64,000 nt of DNA from Prevotella sp. (GTDB taxonomy: Bacteria; Bacteroidota; Bacteroidia; Bacteroidales; Bacteroidaceae). The notes under the pieces are model-generated. The model searched no databases. It saw nothing but the letters and a program-made list of their open reading frames with translations, and had not been told where the DNA came from. The stretch covers positions 62,001-126,000 of the forward strand of contig JAFPVC010000060.1 of the NCBI GenBank assembly GCA_017413085.1, written 5' to 3'. Position numbers and translations under genes: made by a program. Position 1 is the first letter of the stretch. The number at the start of each line of letters is the position of its first letter. Shown here piece after piece: positions 16,318 through 24,881 of this stretch.

Positions 16318-17562
16318 TCAAAGTTCAAGGTCTCCGCCGAACACCTCAACCCAAGGCAGTCCCTGTTTGTTGAGCTGTTCCATGAATGGATCTGGGTCGA
16401 AGTCCTCAACGTTCCATACGCCCGGCTTCTTCCACAATCCCTTAAAGAACATCATAGAGCCAATCATGGCAGGCACGCCCGTGGTGTAAGAGACACCCTG
16501 CATGCCAGTCTCCTCGTAAGCCTCCTGGTGCTTGCAGTTGTTATAGACATAGTATGTCTGTTCCTTGCCGTCCTTGAGTCCGCGGATGCGACAGCCGATG
16601 CTTGTCTCGCCGTCATAGTTCTCGCCAAGGTCCTGAGGATTGGGCAGCACAGCCTTGAGGAACTGCAGAGGCACAATCTTCACCTTCACTTTCTTGTCGC
16701 TGCCGTCAGCCAGCGGAGCCTCGTATTCCATTTCGTCGATACGCGACATTCCAAGGTTCTGTATGCAGTCGAGATAGGTGAGATACTGCTGGCCGAAGGT
16801 CATCCAGAAACGAGCCTGCTTGATGGTAGGATAGTTCTTGACAAGCGACTCCAGTTCCTCGTGGTGCATCAGGTAAGACTCGCGGGGACCGATGTTAGGA
16901 TAAGTCAGTGCCTTGTGAACCTCAAGAGGTTCAGTCTCTATCCACTGTCCATCCTTATAGTACAGGCCCTTCTGCGTAATCTCACGGATGTTAATCTCAG
17001 GATTGAAGTTGGTTGCGAAAGCCTTGTGATGGTTTCCGGCGTTGCAGTCCACGATGTCAAGGTATTGAATCTCGTCGAAGTGGTGCTTTGCAGCGTATGC
17101 AGTATATACGCCAGACACGCCAGGGTCGAAGCCGCATCCAAGTATGGCGGTGAGCCCGGCATCCTCAAAGCGCTGCTTGTAAGCCCACTGCCATGAATAC
17201 TCAAAGTGAGCCTCATCCTTCGGTTCGTAGTTTGCCGTATCGATATAGTTCACCCCACATGCCAGACAAGCATCCATAATGGTGAGGTCCTGATAAGGCA
17301 ATGCCAGATTCAGGCACAGTTCCGGCTTGAAGTCATTGAACAGGGCCTTCAGCTGCTCCACGTCATCCGCATCAACCTGCGCTGTGCTGATAGACATTTT
17401 CTTGCCTATGCCCTTGTCATTGATTGCCTTCACTATGGCATCACATTTCTCCTTGCGACGGCTTGCTATCATGAAATCAGTAAACACGTCATCATTCTGC
17501 GCTATCTTATGCGCGGCAACGGTGGCGACGCCACCTGCACCAATCATCAGTATTCTTGCCAT
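16318..17562 (-). CDS. Carboxynorspermidine synthase (saccharopine dehydrogenase family)
   Basis: NADPH-dependent enzyme that condenses aspartate semialdehyde with a diamine to give carboxy(nor)spermidine, the step before decarboxylation to spermidine or norspermidine. It has 414 residues. The N-terminal Rossmann motif is ILMIGAGGVATVAAHKIA (about 4-21). YIDTANYEPKDEAHFEYSWQW and the GCGFDPGVSGVYTAYA block are typical of this branch rather than of lysine-pathway saccharopine dehydrogenases. The decarboxylase partner (nspC) is not in the window. It lies 9 bases after the lipoprotein gene stop (17572-18417), so the two are probably one transcript. Confidence 0.85.
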   Translation of the reverse strand: MARILMIGAGGVATVAAHKIAQNDDVFTDFMIASRRKEKCDAIVKAINDKGIGKKMSISTAQVDADDVEQLKALFNDFKPELCLNLALPYQDLTIMDACLACGVNYIDTANYEPKDEAHFEYSWQWAYKQRFEDAGLTAILGCGFDPGVSGVYTAYAAKHHFDEIQYLDIVDCNAGNHHKAFATNFNPEINIREITQKGLYYKDGQWIETEPLEVHKALTYPNIGPRESYLMHHEELESLVKNYPTIKQARFWMTFGQQYLTYLDCIQNLGMSRIDEMEYEAPLADGSDKKVKVKIVPLQFLKAVLPNPQDLGENYDGETSIGCRIRGLKDGKEQTYYVYNNCKHQEAYEETGMQGVSYTTGVPAMIGSMMFFKGLWKKPGVWNVEDFDPDPFMEQLNKQGLPWVEVFGGDLEL

Positions 17563-17571
17563 TTTTCTATA

Positions 17572-18417
17572 TCATTTTTTTTCATCCTGCTTCTGCTGTG
17601 CCTTTATTGCCGCAGCATTAGCCTTCATTGCATTTTCCTTACGGTGGAAGCCCATACGCTGACCATGATTCATCAAGATGAGCGAGTCGTTGTCCATATA
17701 GACAAACTCCAGCGTATCAACCTCTATCTTTCGTTTTTGTCGATTCTCGCCTTCGGTCAAAGGCATAATGCGCTCGCCTGAAACGAGAAGAAGTTTTCCG
17801 TTAAGCGTATGCCACTCCATATAGTTTTTTACTTCAGGATACTGCACCGGCGAATCATCCTCAAGCGTTGTTGACCGCCTTATTCTGCCCACGGACTGCG
17901 ACTTACTGTTGCGCTTCAGAGTAAACCCATATTCGCGCGGCACGAAATAAGTCTGCTTGATAGAGTCGGGCATATTCTCCATCATGCGCTTCTGCATACG
18001 GTGGCTCATGTGCTGCAGGTCTTTCATCACGGGCATCACGGGATAAGTCCACGTACCCTTCAGTTGGTCAAGGTCGATTACGAAAGTTGCCTCGGTGGTA
18101 TCTTCAGGATTCACCATTACGCCCACCCAGTCGCCAATCTGCGGTTTACCGATTAACCGCCCTTCAAGTTTTGCGTCTATGCAACTGTATGTCACAGGAT
18201 CACCGCCACCAAACGGCCACATAACAATGACAGAATCTGACGAGCCATCGCACGCCAGTCCGTAAATCATTGAATCACCCACTACTTTCAAGAGATTCTC
18301 TTCAACCAATTCTGCATTTTCTTCCTCATTGCCAATACTGCTGCGCTCACGACAACCCACAAGCGACCAGCCCATGACAACTATCAGCAACACTGTATAT
18401 ATTATTCTGCTTTGCAT
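17572..18417 (-). CDS. Lipoprotein of unknown function
   Basis: Protein of 281 residues. A hydrophobic N-terminus ends in a lipobox (SLVGC, Cys about residue 22). The mature part has two similar-looking beta segments: one with VVGDSMIYGLACDGSSDSVIVMWPFGG, the other with LLLVSGERIMPL then DTLEFVYMDNDSLILMN. This hints at a lipocalin-like beta-barrel, which is inference only. The C-terminus is Lys/Gln/Ala-rich. It is first in a probable two-gene operon with carboxynorspermidine synthase, with a promoter just upstream. Confidence 0.75.
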   Translation of the reverse strand: MQSRIIYTVLLIVVMGWSLVGCRERSSIGNEEENAELVEENLLKVVGDSMIYGLACDGSSDSVIVMWPFGGGDPVTYSCIDAKLEGRLIGKPQIGDWVGVMVNPEDTTEATFVIDLDQLKGTWTYPVMPVMKDLQHMSHRMQKRMMENMPDSIKQTYFVPREYGFTLKRNSKSQSVGRIRRSTTLEDDSPVQYPEVKNYMEWHTLNGKLLLVSGERIMPLTEGENRQKRKIEVDTLEFVYMDNDSLILMNHGQRMGFHRKENAMKANAAAIKAQQKQDEKK

Positions 18418-18462
18418 TTACAAGGTGTTTTCTTTTCCAAAGGTGGCTTCTAAACAATAATG

Positions 18463-18493
18463 CAAAGTTACGTTTTTTTTCTGAAACAGCCAA
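18463..18493 (-). promoter_or_regulatory. Promoter for the lipoprotein / carboxynorspermidine synthase operon
   Basis: On the minus strand TTG (18491-18493) and TAACTTTG (18463-18470) lie 20 bases apart. The -7 context (GCAAAGTTACG on the plus strand) matches that of the rnhB promoter. Confidence 0.6.
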
Positions 18494-18539
18494 GGCACAC
18501 ACCCCTTTTTATGATTTCTTTACAAATTACAAAGAAAAT

Positions 18540-18577
18540 ACCCTCTGCACGACCGTCCTGTTAGTCATGCAGAGGGT
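18540..18577 (-). terminator. Stem-loop downstream of the OmpP1/FadL-like gene
   Basis: ACCCTCTGCA (18540-18549) pairs with TGCAGAGGGT (18568-18577) across an 18-base loop. On the minus strand it is followed by a T-rich tract. It fits a terminator for the gene ending at 18620. Confidence 0.65.
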
Positions 18578-18619
18578 GTTATTACTCATATAAAGGGTAT
18601 TATTGCGCTTGCCAGCAAA

Positions 18620-20242
18620 TCAGAACCTGTAACTCAAGGTTGCATTCAGCTGATGGCGGTTGTTGTGTACGGTTGTAGGAGTACCCACATTTCTGTCGTA
18701 TTCCTCTGTGGTAACTCCGGCACCATCAGTGTAGTCATAGGATACCTCGCCGCTGACGAAAGGATAATAGGTACCCTTCTGTGTGGCATACTGATAAGAC
18801 AGGTCAAGTGCCCACTGATTGCCAAGGTCGAAGCCAAGTCCGAAGGTCAGACGGTTAGTGGCATCCCAGTTTATGTAGTCATACGTTGAATAGTATGCAC
18901 CAACTGAGCCATAATCAATGTCGGTATTAATGTATGGCGACTTCAAGCCATCCTTTTTATATATGGCACCCTGATAATTGTAGCCAATGCGGATGGCGAC
19001 CTCTGGCACAGGCTTGATTTCCATACCCAGTTTCAAGAGGCTCACGCCCTTGAGTGCCTGTTCGGTGTTGCGGTCCATCTGACGGTCTTTGCTGGTCTCG
19101 AGCGACTCGTCGCCGTAATAGTTGATGTAAGTGCCTTCTACTATACGGCTTTTGATTGCGCTGTAGTCGGCATACTCGTAGGTAGCGCCCACGGCAACCA
19201 TTCGTCCGAACGTGTGACCTACCGACAGACCGAAACGCCACGGAGTGTGCAGGCAATACTTATAGGTAAACCAACTGCCGTCAGTGTTTCTGTTATAACT
19301 GATGCCCTTGTCATTAAGGCCAGCCGCTGCACTCATGTCACTTGTGCAGGTCAGTTCATACCACGTAGGGGTGTTGATATACAAACCGAAGCGGAAAGGA
19401 GAATCCTCTATCGGACGGAATATGGCACCCAACTTGACATCGAAGCCTGTACCAGTGATGTGGCGGTCGTCAGTGAAGCCGAACTGGCCGCGCGGATCGT
19501 TGTTACCATCAATGAGAGTCTCATCATATATGCTACGGCTGCTGTAATGCACGTCCTTCACGCCCAAAGTAGCACCAAGGTAGATGCGGTCATGAATGTT
19601 GCCACTGATGTTGAAGTTGTAGTTGCCTATGTAGCCCTCGTTTTCATGCTGAGCGGCATACATATCAGCTGCACTGAACAACGGGTCGTCAACAGTGCCA
19701 CCGAGCTGCGAACTGACAACCTCATCAATGAGACCATCCTGCAGAGTATATGATTGCGAACCGGCCCAAGCCTTCATCGGGTTCATCTTAGTAACCGACG
19801 AACCATACTGGTCAACGGGCAGGTAGTTCACCGCCTGCATTATCTGGTTGAAGTTGCGGCTCTTCTGAAAGTTGAAAGCCAGGTTAATGTAGGAGTCGCT
19901 GCCAGTCTTGTTAGTCCACACGAAACCAATCTGGTTGAAATCAGCATTGGTCTTCGTCTTGCTGTCGAGCGATGCCATGTTCTTCAGTCCGTCAAAATCA
20001 CTGCTCTGACTTGTGAAGCCTGCTGATGCGCCAATCCATGAACGGCGGAAGAGTCCGATGCCCGCAGGGTTGCTGTTGATGGTCGATATGTCAGCACCCA
20101 AGGCCTCCATAGCACCACCCATGCCTATGTACTTGGCTGTACCGTTGAGATCCTGCGTAGCAAGCTGCGCTCCCTCGTATGTCTCCTGTGCCATGGCTCC
20201 AAGTGCTACAAGGCTCATGGCAGAAAAAAGTATCTTCTTCAT
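18620..20242 (-). CDS. Outer membrane protein of the OmpP1/FadL/TodX family
   Basis: Beta-barrel protein of 540 residues with a signal peptide cut after GAMA-Q. The early block AQLATQDLNGTAKYIGMGGAMEALGADISTINSNPAGIGLF is diagnostic: an N-terminal plug with the conserved NPAG motif. The rest has alternating amphipathic strands, and the C-terminus ends in LNATLSYRF with the terminal Phe used in outer-membrane insertion. FadL-type channels carry hydrophobic molecules; in Bacteroidetes such genes are often loosely called hemin receptors, which the sequence here does not support or refute. It stands alone between a terminator and the low-complexity protein gene. Confidence 0.85.
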   Translation of the reverse strand: MKKILFSAMSLVALGAMAQETYEGAQLATQDLNGTAKYIGMGGAMEALGADISTINSNPAGIGLFRRSWIGASAGFTSQSSDFDGLKNMASLDSKTKTNADFNQIGFVWTNKTGSDSYINLAFNFQKSRNFNQIMQAVNYLPVDQYGSSVTKMNPMKAWAGSQSYTLQDGLIDEVVSSQLGGTVDDPLFSAADMYAAQHENEGYIGNYNFNISGNIHDRIYLGATLGVKDVHYSSRSIYDETLIDGNNDPRGQFGFTDDRHITGTGFDVKLGAIFRPIEDSPFRFGLYINTPTWYELTCTSDMSAAAGLNDKGISYNRNTDGSWFTYKYCLHTPWRFGLSVGHTFGRMVAVGATYEYADYSAIKSRIVEGTYINYYGDESLETSKDRQMDRNTEQALKGVSLLKLGMEIKPVPEVAIRIGYNYQGAIYKKDGLKSPYINTDIDYGSVGAYYSTYDYINWDATNRLTFGLGFDLGNQWALDLSYQYATQKGTYYPFVSGEVSYDYTDGAGVTTEEYDRNVGTPTTVHNNRHQLNATLSYRF

Positions 20243-20305
20243 GTCAGTATGATTATCTGTTGTTATTCCTTTAACTCAAAGCCCTACTCTCATAACCCGC
20301 AAGTA

Positions 20306-21466
20306 TTATCTGCGTCCGCGACTGCCGCCACCGCCAGAGAAACCTCCGCCACCGCGTGAACCGCCACCGCTGCTGAATCCACCGCCGCTACTGCGCGAGC
20401 CGCCTCCGAAACTGCCGGAACTGTTACCGAAGCTGCTGCTGCGCGACGAACTGCCATTTGAGAAGCCACTGTTGCCAGAGCTGCTGCGAGTAGTGCTTGA
20501 ACTGCTGCGTGTCGTAGTGTTTGAACTGCTGCTACTTGAATAGCCGCTGTTGCCAAAACTGCTGCTACGTGGTGTTATGCCCTGCTGGCGTGTGCCAGTA
20601 CTGCCCGACGTACTGCCCGACGTGCCACGTGTCACATTGCCAGAACGTCCGTCAAACGAGTTTCCACGTACTGTAGTAGATGTGGCTCTGCTGCCACTCC
20701 TGCTGCCACGCACTCCACGCGATGCACTGCCAGAACGGCTGTCATATCTGTCGGAATGATGTCCGCCATAGTAGCTGCCACCTCTGCTTGAAGCACGATG
20801 GCCGTTAACAATACCGCCACGAGTGTTGACATATCCACCCCTGTAACGGTATCCGTAATACGGAGTATGCCATGTGTAGTGGCTGCGCCATCCACCATAG
20901 TAACTGCCGTAATGCCATCCCCAGTAGGAACTGCGGTACCAAGGGTCGTACCAAGACGAATACCAAGGGTCATACCAGGAATAAGACGTGTACCAAGGAT
21001 AGTACCACGACGTGCCCCAGCGCCACGAATTGTAATACGGACCGTACCATGAATCATAGTACCAAGGGTCGTTGACCACCACGCTCAAGCCACTGTAGCC
21101 GTCGAAGCGCTGCATGTTGCGGCTGTTCACGTAGTCATCATATTCATCACGTGAGATAGTAACAGAGTCTGCCACTCCTATCTCCTCATACTGCGACTGA
21201 CGCTGCGCACCATACGTGCCGCGACGGTTGTACTCGTCAACATCGCGGTCGCTGCCGCCATAGTATGCGTCGTCTTCATCAGAAGCATCAACCGAAATAC
21301 GGTAACGACTGGGTGCATCCACGTCGACCACCTCTGACGTTATCACTCCCTGCGACTGTGTCTTAGCCTTCTTCTTGGGGGTGAAATACATGTCGTCCTG
21401 TGCCCAGGCACCCTGACCTGCAAGCAGGACAAACGCCATCATTGCAAAAAACTTATTCTTCATCAT
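20306..21466 (-). CDS. Exported low-complexity protein (Tyr/Trp/Asp- then Ser/Gly/Arg-rich)
   Basis: Protein of 386 residues. It has a signal peptide (about 1-22, ending GAWA-Q), an acidic stretch, then a segment about 130-210 dominated by repeated Trp-Tyr-Asp-Pro motifs (WYDPWYSSWYDPWYRSSYWG). The tail from about 220 to 386 is Ser/Gly/Arg-rich and ends GGGGSRGRR. The composition shift is sharp, and the tail codons form many GGT/AGC-type short repeats. I know no assigned function. Such proteins may be structural or bind surfaces or nucleic acids. It lies 63 bases before the OmpP1/FadL gene on the same strand, so the two may share a transcript. Confidence 0.7.
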   Translation of the reverse strand: MMKNKFFAMMAFVLLAGQGAWAQDDMYFTPKKKAKTQSQGVITSEVVDVDAPSRYRISVDASDEDDAYYGGSDRDVDEYNRRGTYGAQRQSQYEEIGVADSVTISRDEYDDYVNSRNMQRFDGYSGLSVVVNDPWYYDSWYGPYYNSWRWGTSWYYPWYTSYSWYDPWYSSWYDPWYRSSYWGWHYGSYYGGWRSHYTWHTPYYGYRYRGGYVNTRGGIVNGHRASSRGGSYYGGHHSDRYDSRSGSASRGVRGSRSGSRATSTTVRGNSFDGRSGNVTRGTSGSTSGSTGTRQQGITPRSSSFGNSGYSSSSSSNTTTRSSSSTTRSSSGNSGFSNGSSSRSSSFGNSSGSFGGGSRSSGGGFSSGGGSRGGGGFSGGGGSRGRR

Positions 21467-21564
21467 AGTAATTTACGATTTACAGGATTTATGGATTCAA
21501 AACATTTTACTGCATTTTTGTTTTCAAATGCAAAATTATCTTTATTTCTTCTACAAAATTACGG

Positions 21565-21612
21565 AAAAACCCTAACATAAGAAGGGTTTTTCCCTATTTT
21601 TTTTTAACTTTG
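21565..21612 (+). promoter_or_regulatory. prmA promoter region with overlapping inverted repeat
   Basis: The -7 element TAACTTTG lies at 21605-21612. A perfect inverted repeat, AAAAACCCT (21565-21573) and AGGGTTTTT (21583-21591), covers the place where the -33 element is expected and no TTTG is visible there. It may be an operator or a transcription insulator between divergent genes. Confidence 0.5.
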
Positions 21613-21640
21613 CATTAAAATTAACATTTCACACCATAAA

Positions 21641-22552
21641 ATGAAGTATTTTCTTTCACGTTTTAACATCGACTGCAGTGCTGCCGACACATTACTTGAC
21701 AACAACGGCAACAACAGCGGGATGCTGATGCAAGCATGCCGCGAACTGCTGGCCGACGGACTCGGATCATGCGGCTATGAGAGTTTTATAGACACCGATG
21801 AGGGACTTGACGCATACGTACAACAGGAGGAATACCACGAGATTCTGGTGAAGGAATACCTGAGCCAATTCCCCATAGAGGGCGTAGATATAAAATTCAA
21901 GACCGAGGAGATACCCGACCAAGACTGGAACGCAACCTGGGAAGCCGACGGCTTTGAGCCCATCGACGTGGACGGCATGGTAACGATATACGATGCACGC
22001 AACACCGAGGATGCAGAACAGTTCAGTGCACCAGTGAAGATAGGCATCCAAGCACGCAATGCCTTTGGCACTGGTACACACGAGACCACACGGATGATTA
22101 TCTCTATGCTGCTGTCGCTGCCGCTTGAAGGCAAACGCATACTCGACTGCGGATGCGGCACAGGCATACTGTCTATCGCCGCACTGAAATGCGGCGGTCA
22201 GTCGGCTGTGGCATACGATATCGACGAATGGAGCGCAGAGAACGCTAAGCACAACGCTGAACTGAACGGAGTGGCCGACCGCATGGAGGTAATGCTTGGC
22301 AATGCTGGTCTACTGTCGCATGTGGAAGGAATCTTCGACGTGGTGATGGCCAATATAAACCGCAACATACTACTTGCCGACATGGAGGCATTCCATAGCG
22401 TGATGGCACGCGACGGCGTACTGCTGCTCAGCGGCTTCTATGTTTCAGATGCCGACATGCTGACAGAAAAAGCCACCTCGCTCGGCATGAGCGAAGTGGC
22501 CCGTAAAACAGATGGTGGGTGGTGCGCTATTCAGTTCGTAATGCACAATTAA
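21641..22552 (+). CDS. prmA: Ribosomal protein L11 methyltransferase
   Basis: Cytoplasmic AdoMet-dependent enzyme that trimethylates ribosomal protein L11. It has 303 residues, normal length. The N-terminal L11-binding domain (about 1-100) includes DQDWNATWEADGFEPI. The methyltransferase domain has the conserved FGTGTHETTRMI block and AdoMet motif ILDCGCGTGILSIAALKCG, then VMANINRNIL as the catalytic-site NIN motif. It stands alone, divergent from the low-complexity protein gene and convergent with hisC, whose stop lies 9 bases away. Confidence 0.95.
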   Translation: MKYFLSRFNIDCSAADTLLDNNGNNSGMLMQACRELLADGLGSCGYESFIDTDEGLDAYVQQEEYHEILVKEYLSQFPIEGVDIKFKTEEIPDQDWNATWEADGFEPIDVDGMVTIYDARNTEDAEQFSAPVKIGIQARNAFGTGTHETTRMIISMLLSLPLEGKRILDCGCGTGILSIAALKCGGQSAVAYDIDEWSAENAKHNAELNGVADRMEVMLGNAGLLSHVEGIFDVVMANINRNILLADMEAFHSVMARDGVLLLSGFYVSDADMLTEKATSLGMSEVARKTDGGWCAIQFVMHN

Positions 22553-22561
22553 TAATGTGCA

Positions 22562-23599
22562 TTACGCATAAACTCTCAGAGCACCGAGAAGTTCACTGTT
22601 TTCATCTTTAGTACCTATTGTCACGCGCAGACAATTATGGCAGAGAGTGATGCGTGTGCGGTTGCGCACGATGATTCCCTTTTCCACGAGATAATCATAA
22701 ATTTTCTGCGCATCAGTCATTTTGGCAAGGAAGAAGTTGGCATCCGTAGGATATACCTTTACGCATACGGGCAGTTCGGCGAAAGCCTGCATCAGTCTGC
22801 CACGCTCCTGTATCAGCATCCTTACCCAGCGATCTACGCTGACAGTGTCTTCAAGCCGACTCAAAGCCTGTTCCTGCGTCAGTTGATTGACATTGTAAGG
22901 ATATTTCACTTTATTAAAAATATCTATTATCTCCTTCTGGGCAAATGCCATGCCCAGACGGATGGCTGCCGAGCCCCATGCCTTACTCATGGTGTGTAGC
23001 ACAATGAGATTGGGATACTGCGACAGCTCGTGCAGAATCGACTTCTCACTCGAGAAGTCGATGTAGGCTTCATCAACTATCACCAAGCCATCAAAACGCT
23101 CCAGCACCTTTACTATCTCCGCGCGGTTTATACTATTGCCTGTAGGATTGTTCGGCGAGCAAATCCAAATAGCCTTAGTGTTGGAGTCTGCAGCAGCAAG
23201 GAGTTTTGCGGCACTGACCTGATACTGGTCATCGAGCATCACCGAGCGATATTCTACATTGTTGATATCTGCACACACCTCATACATTCCGTATGTAGGG
23301 CAGATTGCAACAACATTGTCTTTTCCTGGTTCGCAGAAGCAACGGTACACCAAGTCGATGGCCTCATCAGAGCCATTACCGAGGAAGATACACTCCGCCG
23401 GCACACCCTTAATCCTCGACAAACGTCCCTTTACCTCCAACTGCAGAGGATCAGGATAGCGGTTATAAGGTGCGTTATACGGATTTTCGTTAGCATCGAG
23501 AAACACGTGAGCCACGTGTCCGCTATATTCATTTCGTGCACTGCTGTATGGTGCAAGTGACCATATATTAGGTCGTGTAAGTTCTTGTAAGTTTCTCAT
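22562..23599 (-). CDS. hisC: Histidinol-phosphate aminotransferase
   Basis: PLP enzyme of histidine synthesis that converts imidazole-acetol phosphate and glutamate to histidinol phosphate. It has 345 residues. Features are LDANENPYN, the SPNNPTG loop (148-154), VDEAYIDF (175-182) and the PLP lysine in MSKAWG (Lys206), then RLGMAFA and a late RVTIGT arginine block. SKAWG replaces the more common SKAFGLAG. No other his gene is adjacent. Between hisC and the upstream C-S lyase gene there is only an 8-nt repeat array that reaches within 4 bases of the ATG, so any ribosome-binding site must lie inside the repeat. Confidence 0.93.
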   Translation of the reverse strand: MRNLQELTRPNIWSLAPYSSARNEYSGHVAHVFLDANENPYNAPYNRYPDPLQLEVKGRLSRIKGVPAECIFLGNGSDEAIDLVYRCFCEPGKDNVVAICPTYGMYEVCADINNVEYRSVMLDDQYQVSAAKLLAAADSNTKAIWICSPNNPTGNSINRAEIVKVLERFDGLVIVDEAYIDFSSEKSILHELSQYPNLIVLHTMSKAWGSAAIRLGMAFAQKEIIDIFNKVKYPYNVNQLTQEQALSRLEDTVSVDRWVRMLIQERGRLMQAFAELPVCVKVYPTDANFFLAKMTDAQKIYDYLVEKGIIVRNRTRITLCHNCLRVTIGTKDENSELLGALRVYA

Positions 23600-23602
23600 T
23601 AT

Positions 23603-23676
23603 TTCAATCCTTTCAATTCTTCAACCCTTCAATTTTTCAATTCTTCAACTCTTCAATTCTTCAAGCCTTCAACTCC
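23603..23676. repeat. 8-nt degenerate tandem array filling the hisC-malY gap and the end of malY
   Basis: Nine or so TTCAAYYC units (TTCAATCC, TTCAATTC, TTCAACCC, TTCAATTT and others). The last units run into the malY reading frame: its final Leu-Lys-Ala codons and its stop at 23661 are repeat sequence. Confidence 0.85.
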
Positions 23677-24881
23677 TCAGAAATTCTTCTCAAGCCTTCC
23701 TCAAGCCTTGCACGCTGCGTTGCAAGGTTGAGGCGAATGTATTGTTTACCTATGCTACTATGGTCATACATTGTACCAGAGTTTATGTATACGTTAGCAT
23801 TACGCAAAAGACGACCGCACAGTTCGTCGGCATCTTCTTGTACACGCACCCACATCAGGTATGTACCCTCGAGAGGTATTGTCTGCCACTGCGGTATATG
23901 CTCTGCAATATACTCACTGGCAAAGTCGTAATTGGCATAAATGTAGCTATTGAGTTCACGCAGCCACTGCTCACCCTCATCGGTATATGCAGCCTCAAGG
24001 GCTATCACGCCGAAGGGATTCACGTCGCACACCTCATTGATGTTGATGGCACGATCTACACGCCGGCGTATGCTGTCATCTTTTATTATAATATTAGCAA
24101 TCTGCAAGCCAGCGATGTTGAATGCCTTGCTGGGCGACAGGCACACCACACACGGAGCATCGCTCACCGCCATGAAAGGATGATACGCTGGATGCATCTC
24201 ATTCATACTGCCTCCATGAATAGCGTTACGCATGAGATTGCGGTTGACAAACTCGCAGTGAATCTCATCGGCAATGACGAACACACCATGACGCTTGCAC
24301 GTCTCGCCCATGCAATGCAGTTCTTCCTGCGTCCATACGCGTCCTGTAGGGTTATGCGGATTGCACAGCAGGAACACTTTCACACTGTCATCGGCACATG
24401 CTGCCTCAAAAGCATCCAAGTCCACCTCGTAGCGGTTGTCAATCCTGCGCAGTACACACGCCTCAAGTGAGCAACCGTTGTTCTTAATCGATGAATAGAA
24501 ACAGTTATATGCAGGTGTGAGCGTCAGGACCTTGTCACCCGGTTCGGTAACAGCCTTGATGATTGCCGACACTGCCGGAACCACTCCACTGGTATAAAGC
24601 ATCCACTCACGCTTTATGCCATGCCATCCATGACGGCGGGCAAACCAGTCTATCGTAGCTTGATAAAACGTCTCGGGAACTCGCGTGTAACCGTAGCACC
24701 CATGCTCCACACGTTTCATCAATGCCCGCTGCACACATGGAGCAGTCTCAAAGTCCATGTCGGCCACCCATAGTGCAATGGTATCATCATTGGGCATTGC
24801 ATCATACTTGTAGCAGTTGGTGCCACGCCTATTTACTATTTTGTCGAACGACTGCATCGGCAGGTAATTTTTGATTTTCAT
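23661..24881 (-). CDS. PLP-dependent C-S lyase / aminotransferase of the MalY-PatB family
   Basis: Fold-type I PLP enzyme; MalY/PatB proteins cleave C-S bonds of cystathionine or cysteine conjugates. It has up to 406 residues. Family marks are FDKIVNRRGTNCYKYD, IALWVADMDF, GCYGYTRVPE, NPHNPTGRVW (174-183), ADEIHCEF (204-211) and SPSKAFNIAGLQ with the PLP lysine Lys252. The start is uncertain: ATG 24881 gives a 53-base overlap with the upstream DUF3737 gene and has a GGGGGAG stretch before it. ATG 24857 (MQSFDKIV) aligns better with the family and overlaps by 29 bases. The overlap implies translational coupling. Its last codons and stop come from the 8-nt repeat array. Confidence 0.88.
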   Translation of the reverse strand: MKIKNYLPMQSFDKIVNRRGTNCYKYDAMPNDDTIALWVADMDFETAPCVQRALMKRVEHGCYGYTRVPETFYQATIDWFARRHGWHGIKREWMLYTSGVVPAVSAIIKAVTEPGDKVLTLTPAYNCFYSSIKNNGCSLEACVLRRIDNRYEVDLDAFEAACADDSVKVFLLCNPHNPTGRVWTQEELHCMGETCKRHGVFVIADEIHCEFVNRNLMRNAIHGGSMNEMHPAYHPFMAVSDAPCVVCLSPSKAFNIAGLQIANIIIKDDSIRRRVDRAININEVCDVNPFGVIALEAAYTDEGEQWLRELNSYIYANYDFASEYIAEHIPQWQTIPLEGTYLMWVRVQEDADELCGRLLRNANVYINSGTMYDHSSIGKQYIRLNLATQRARLEEGLRRISEELKA

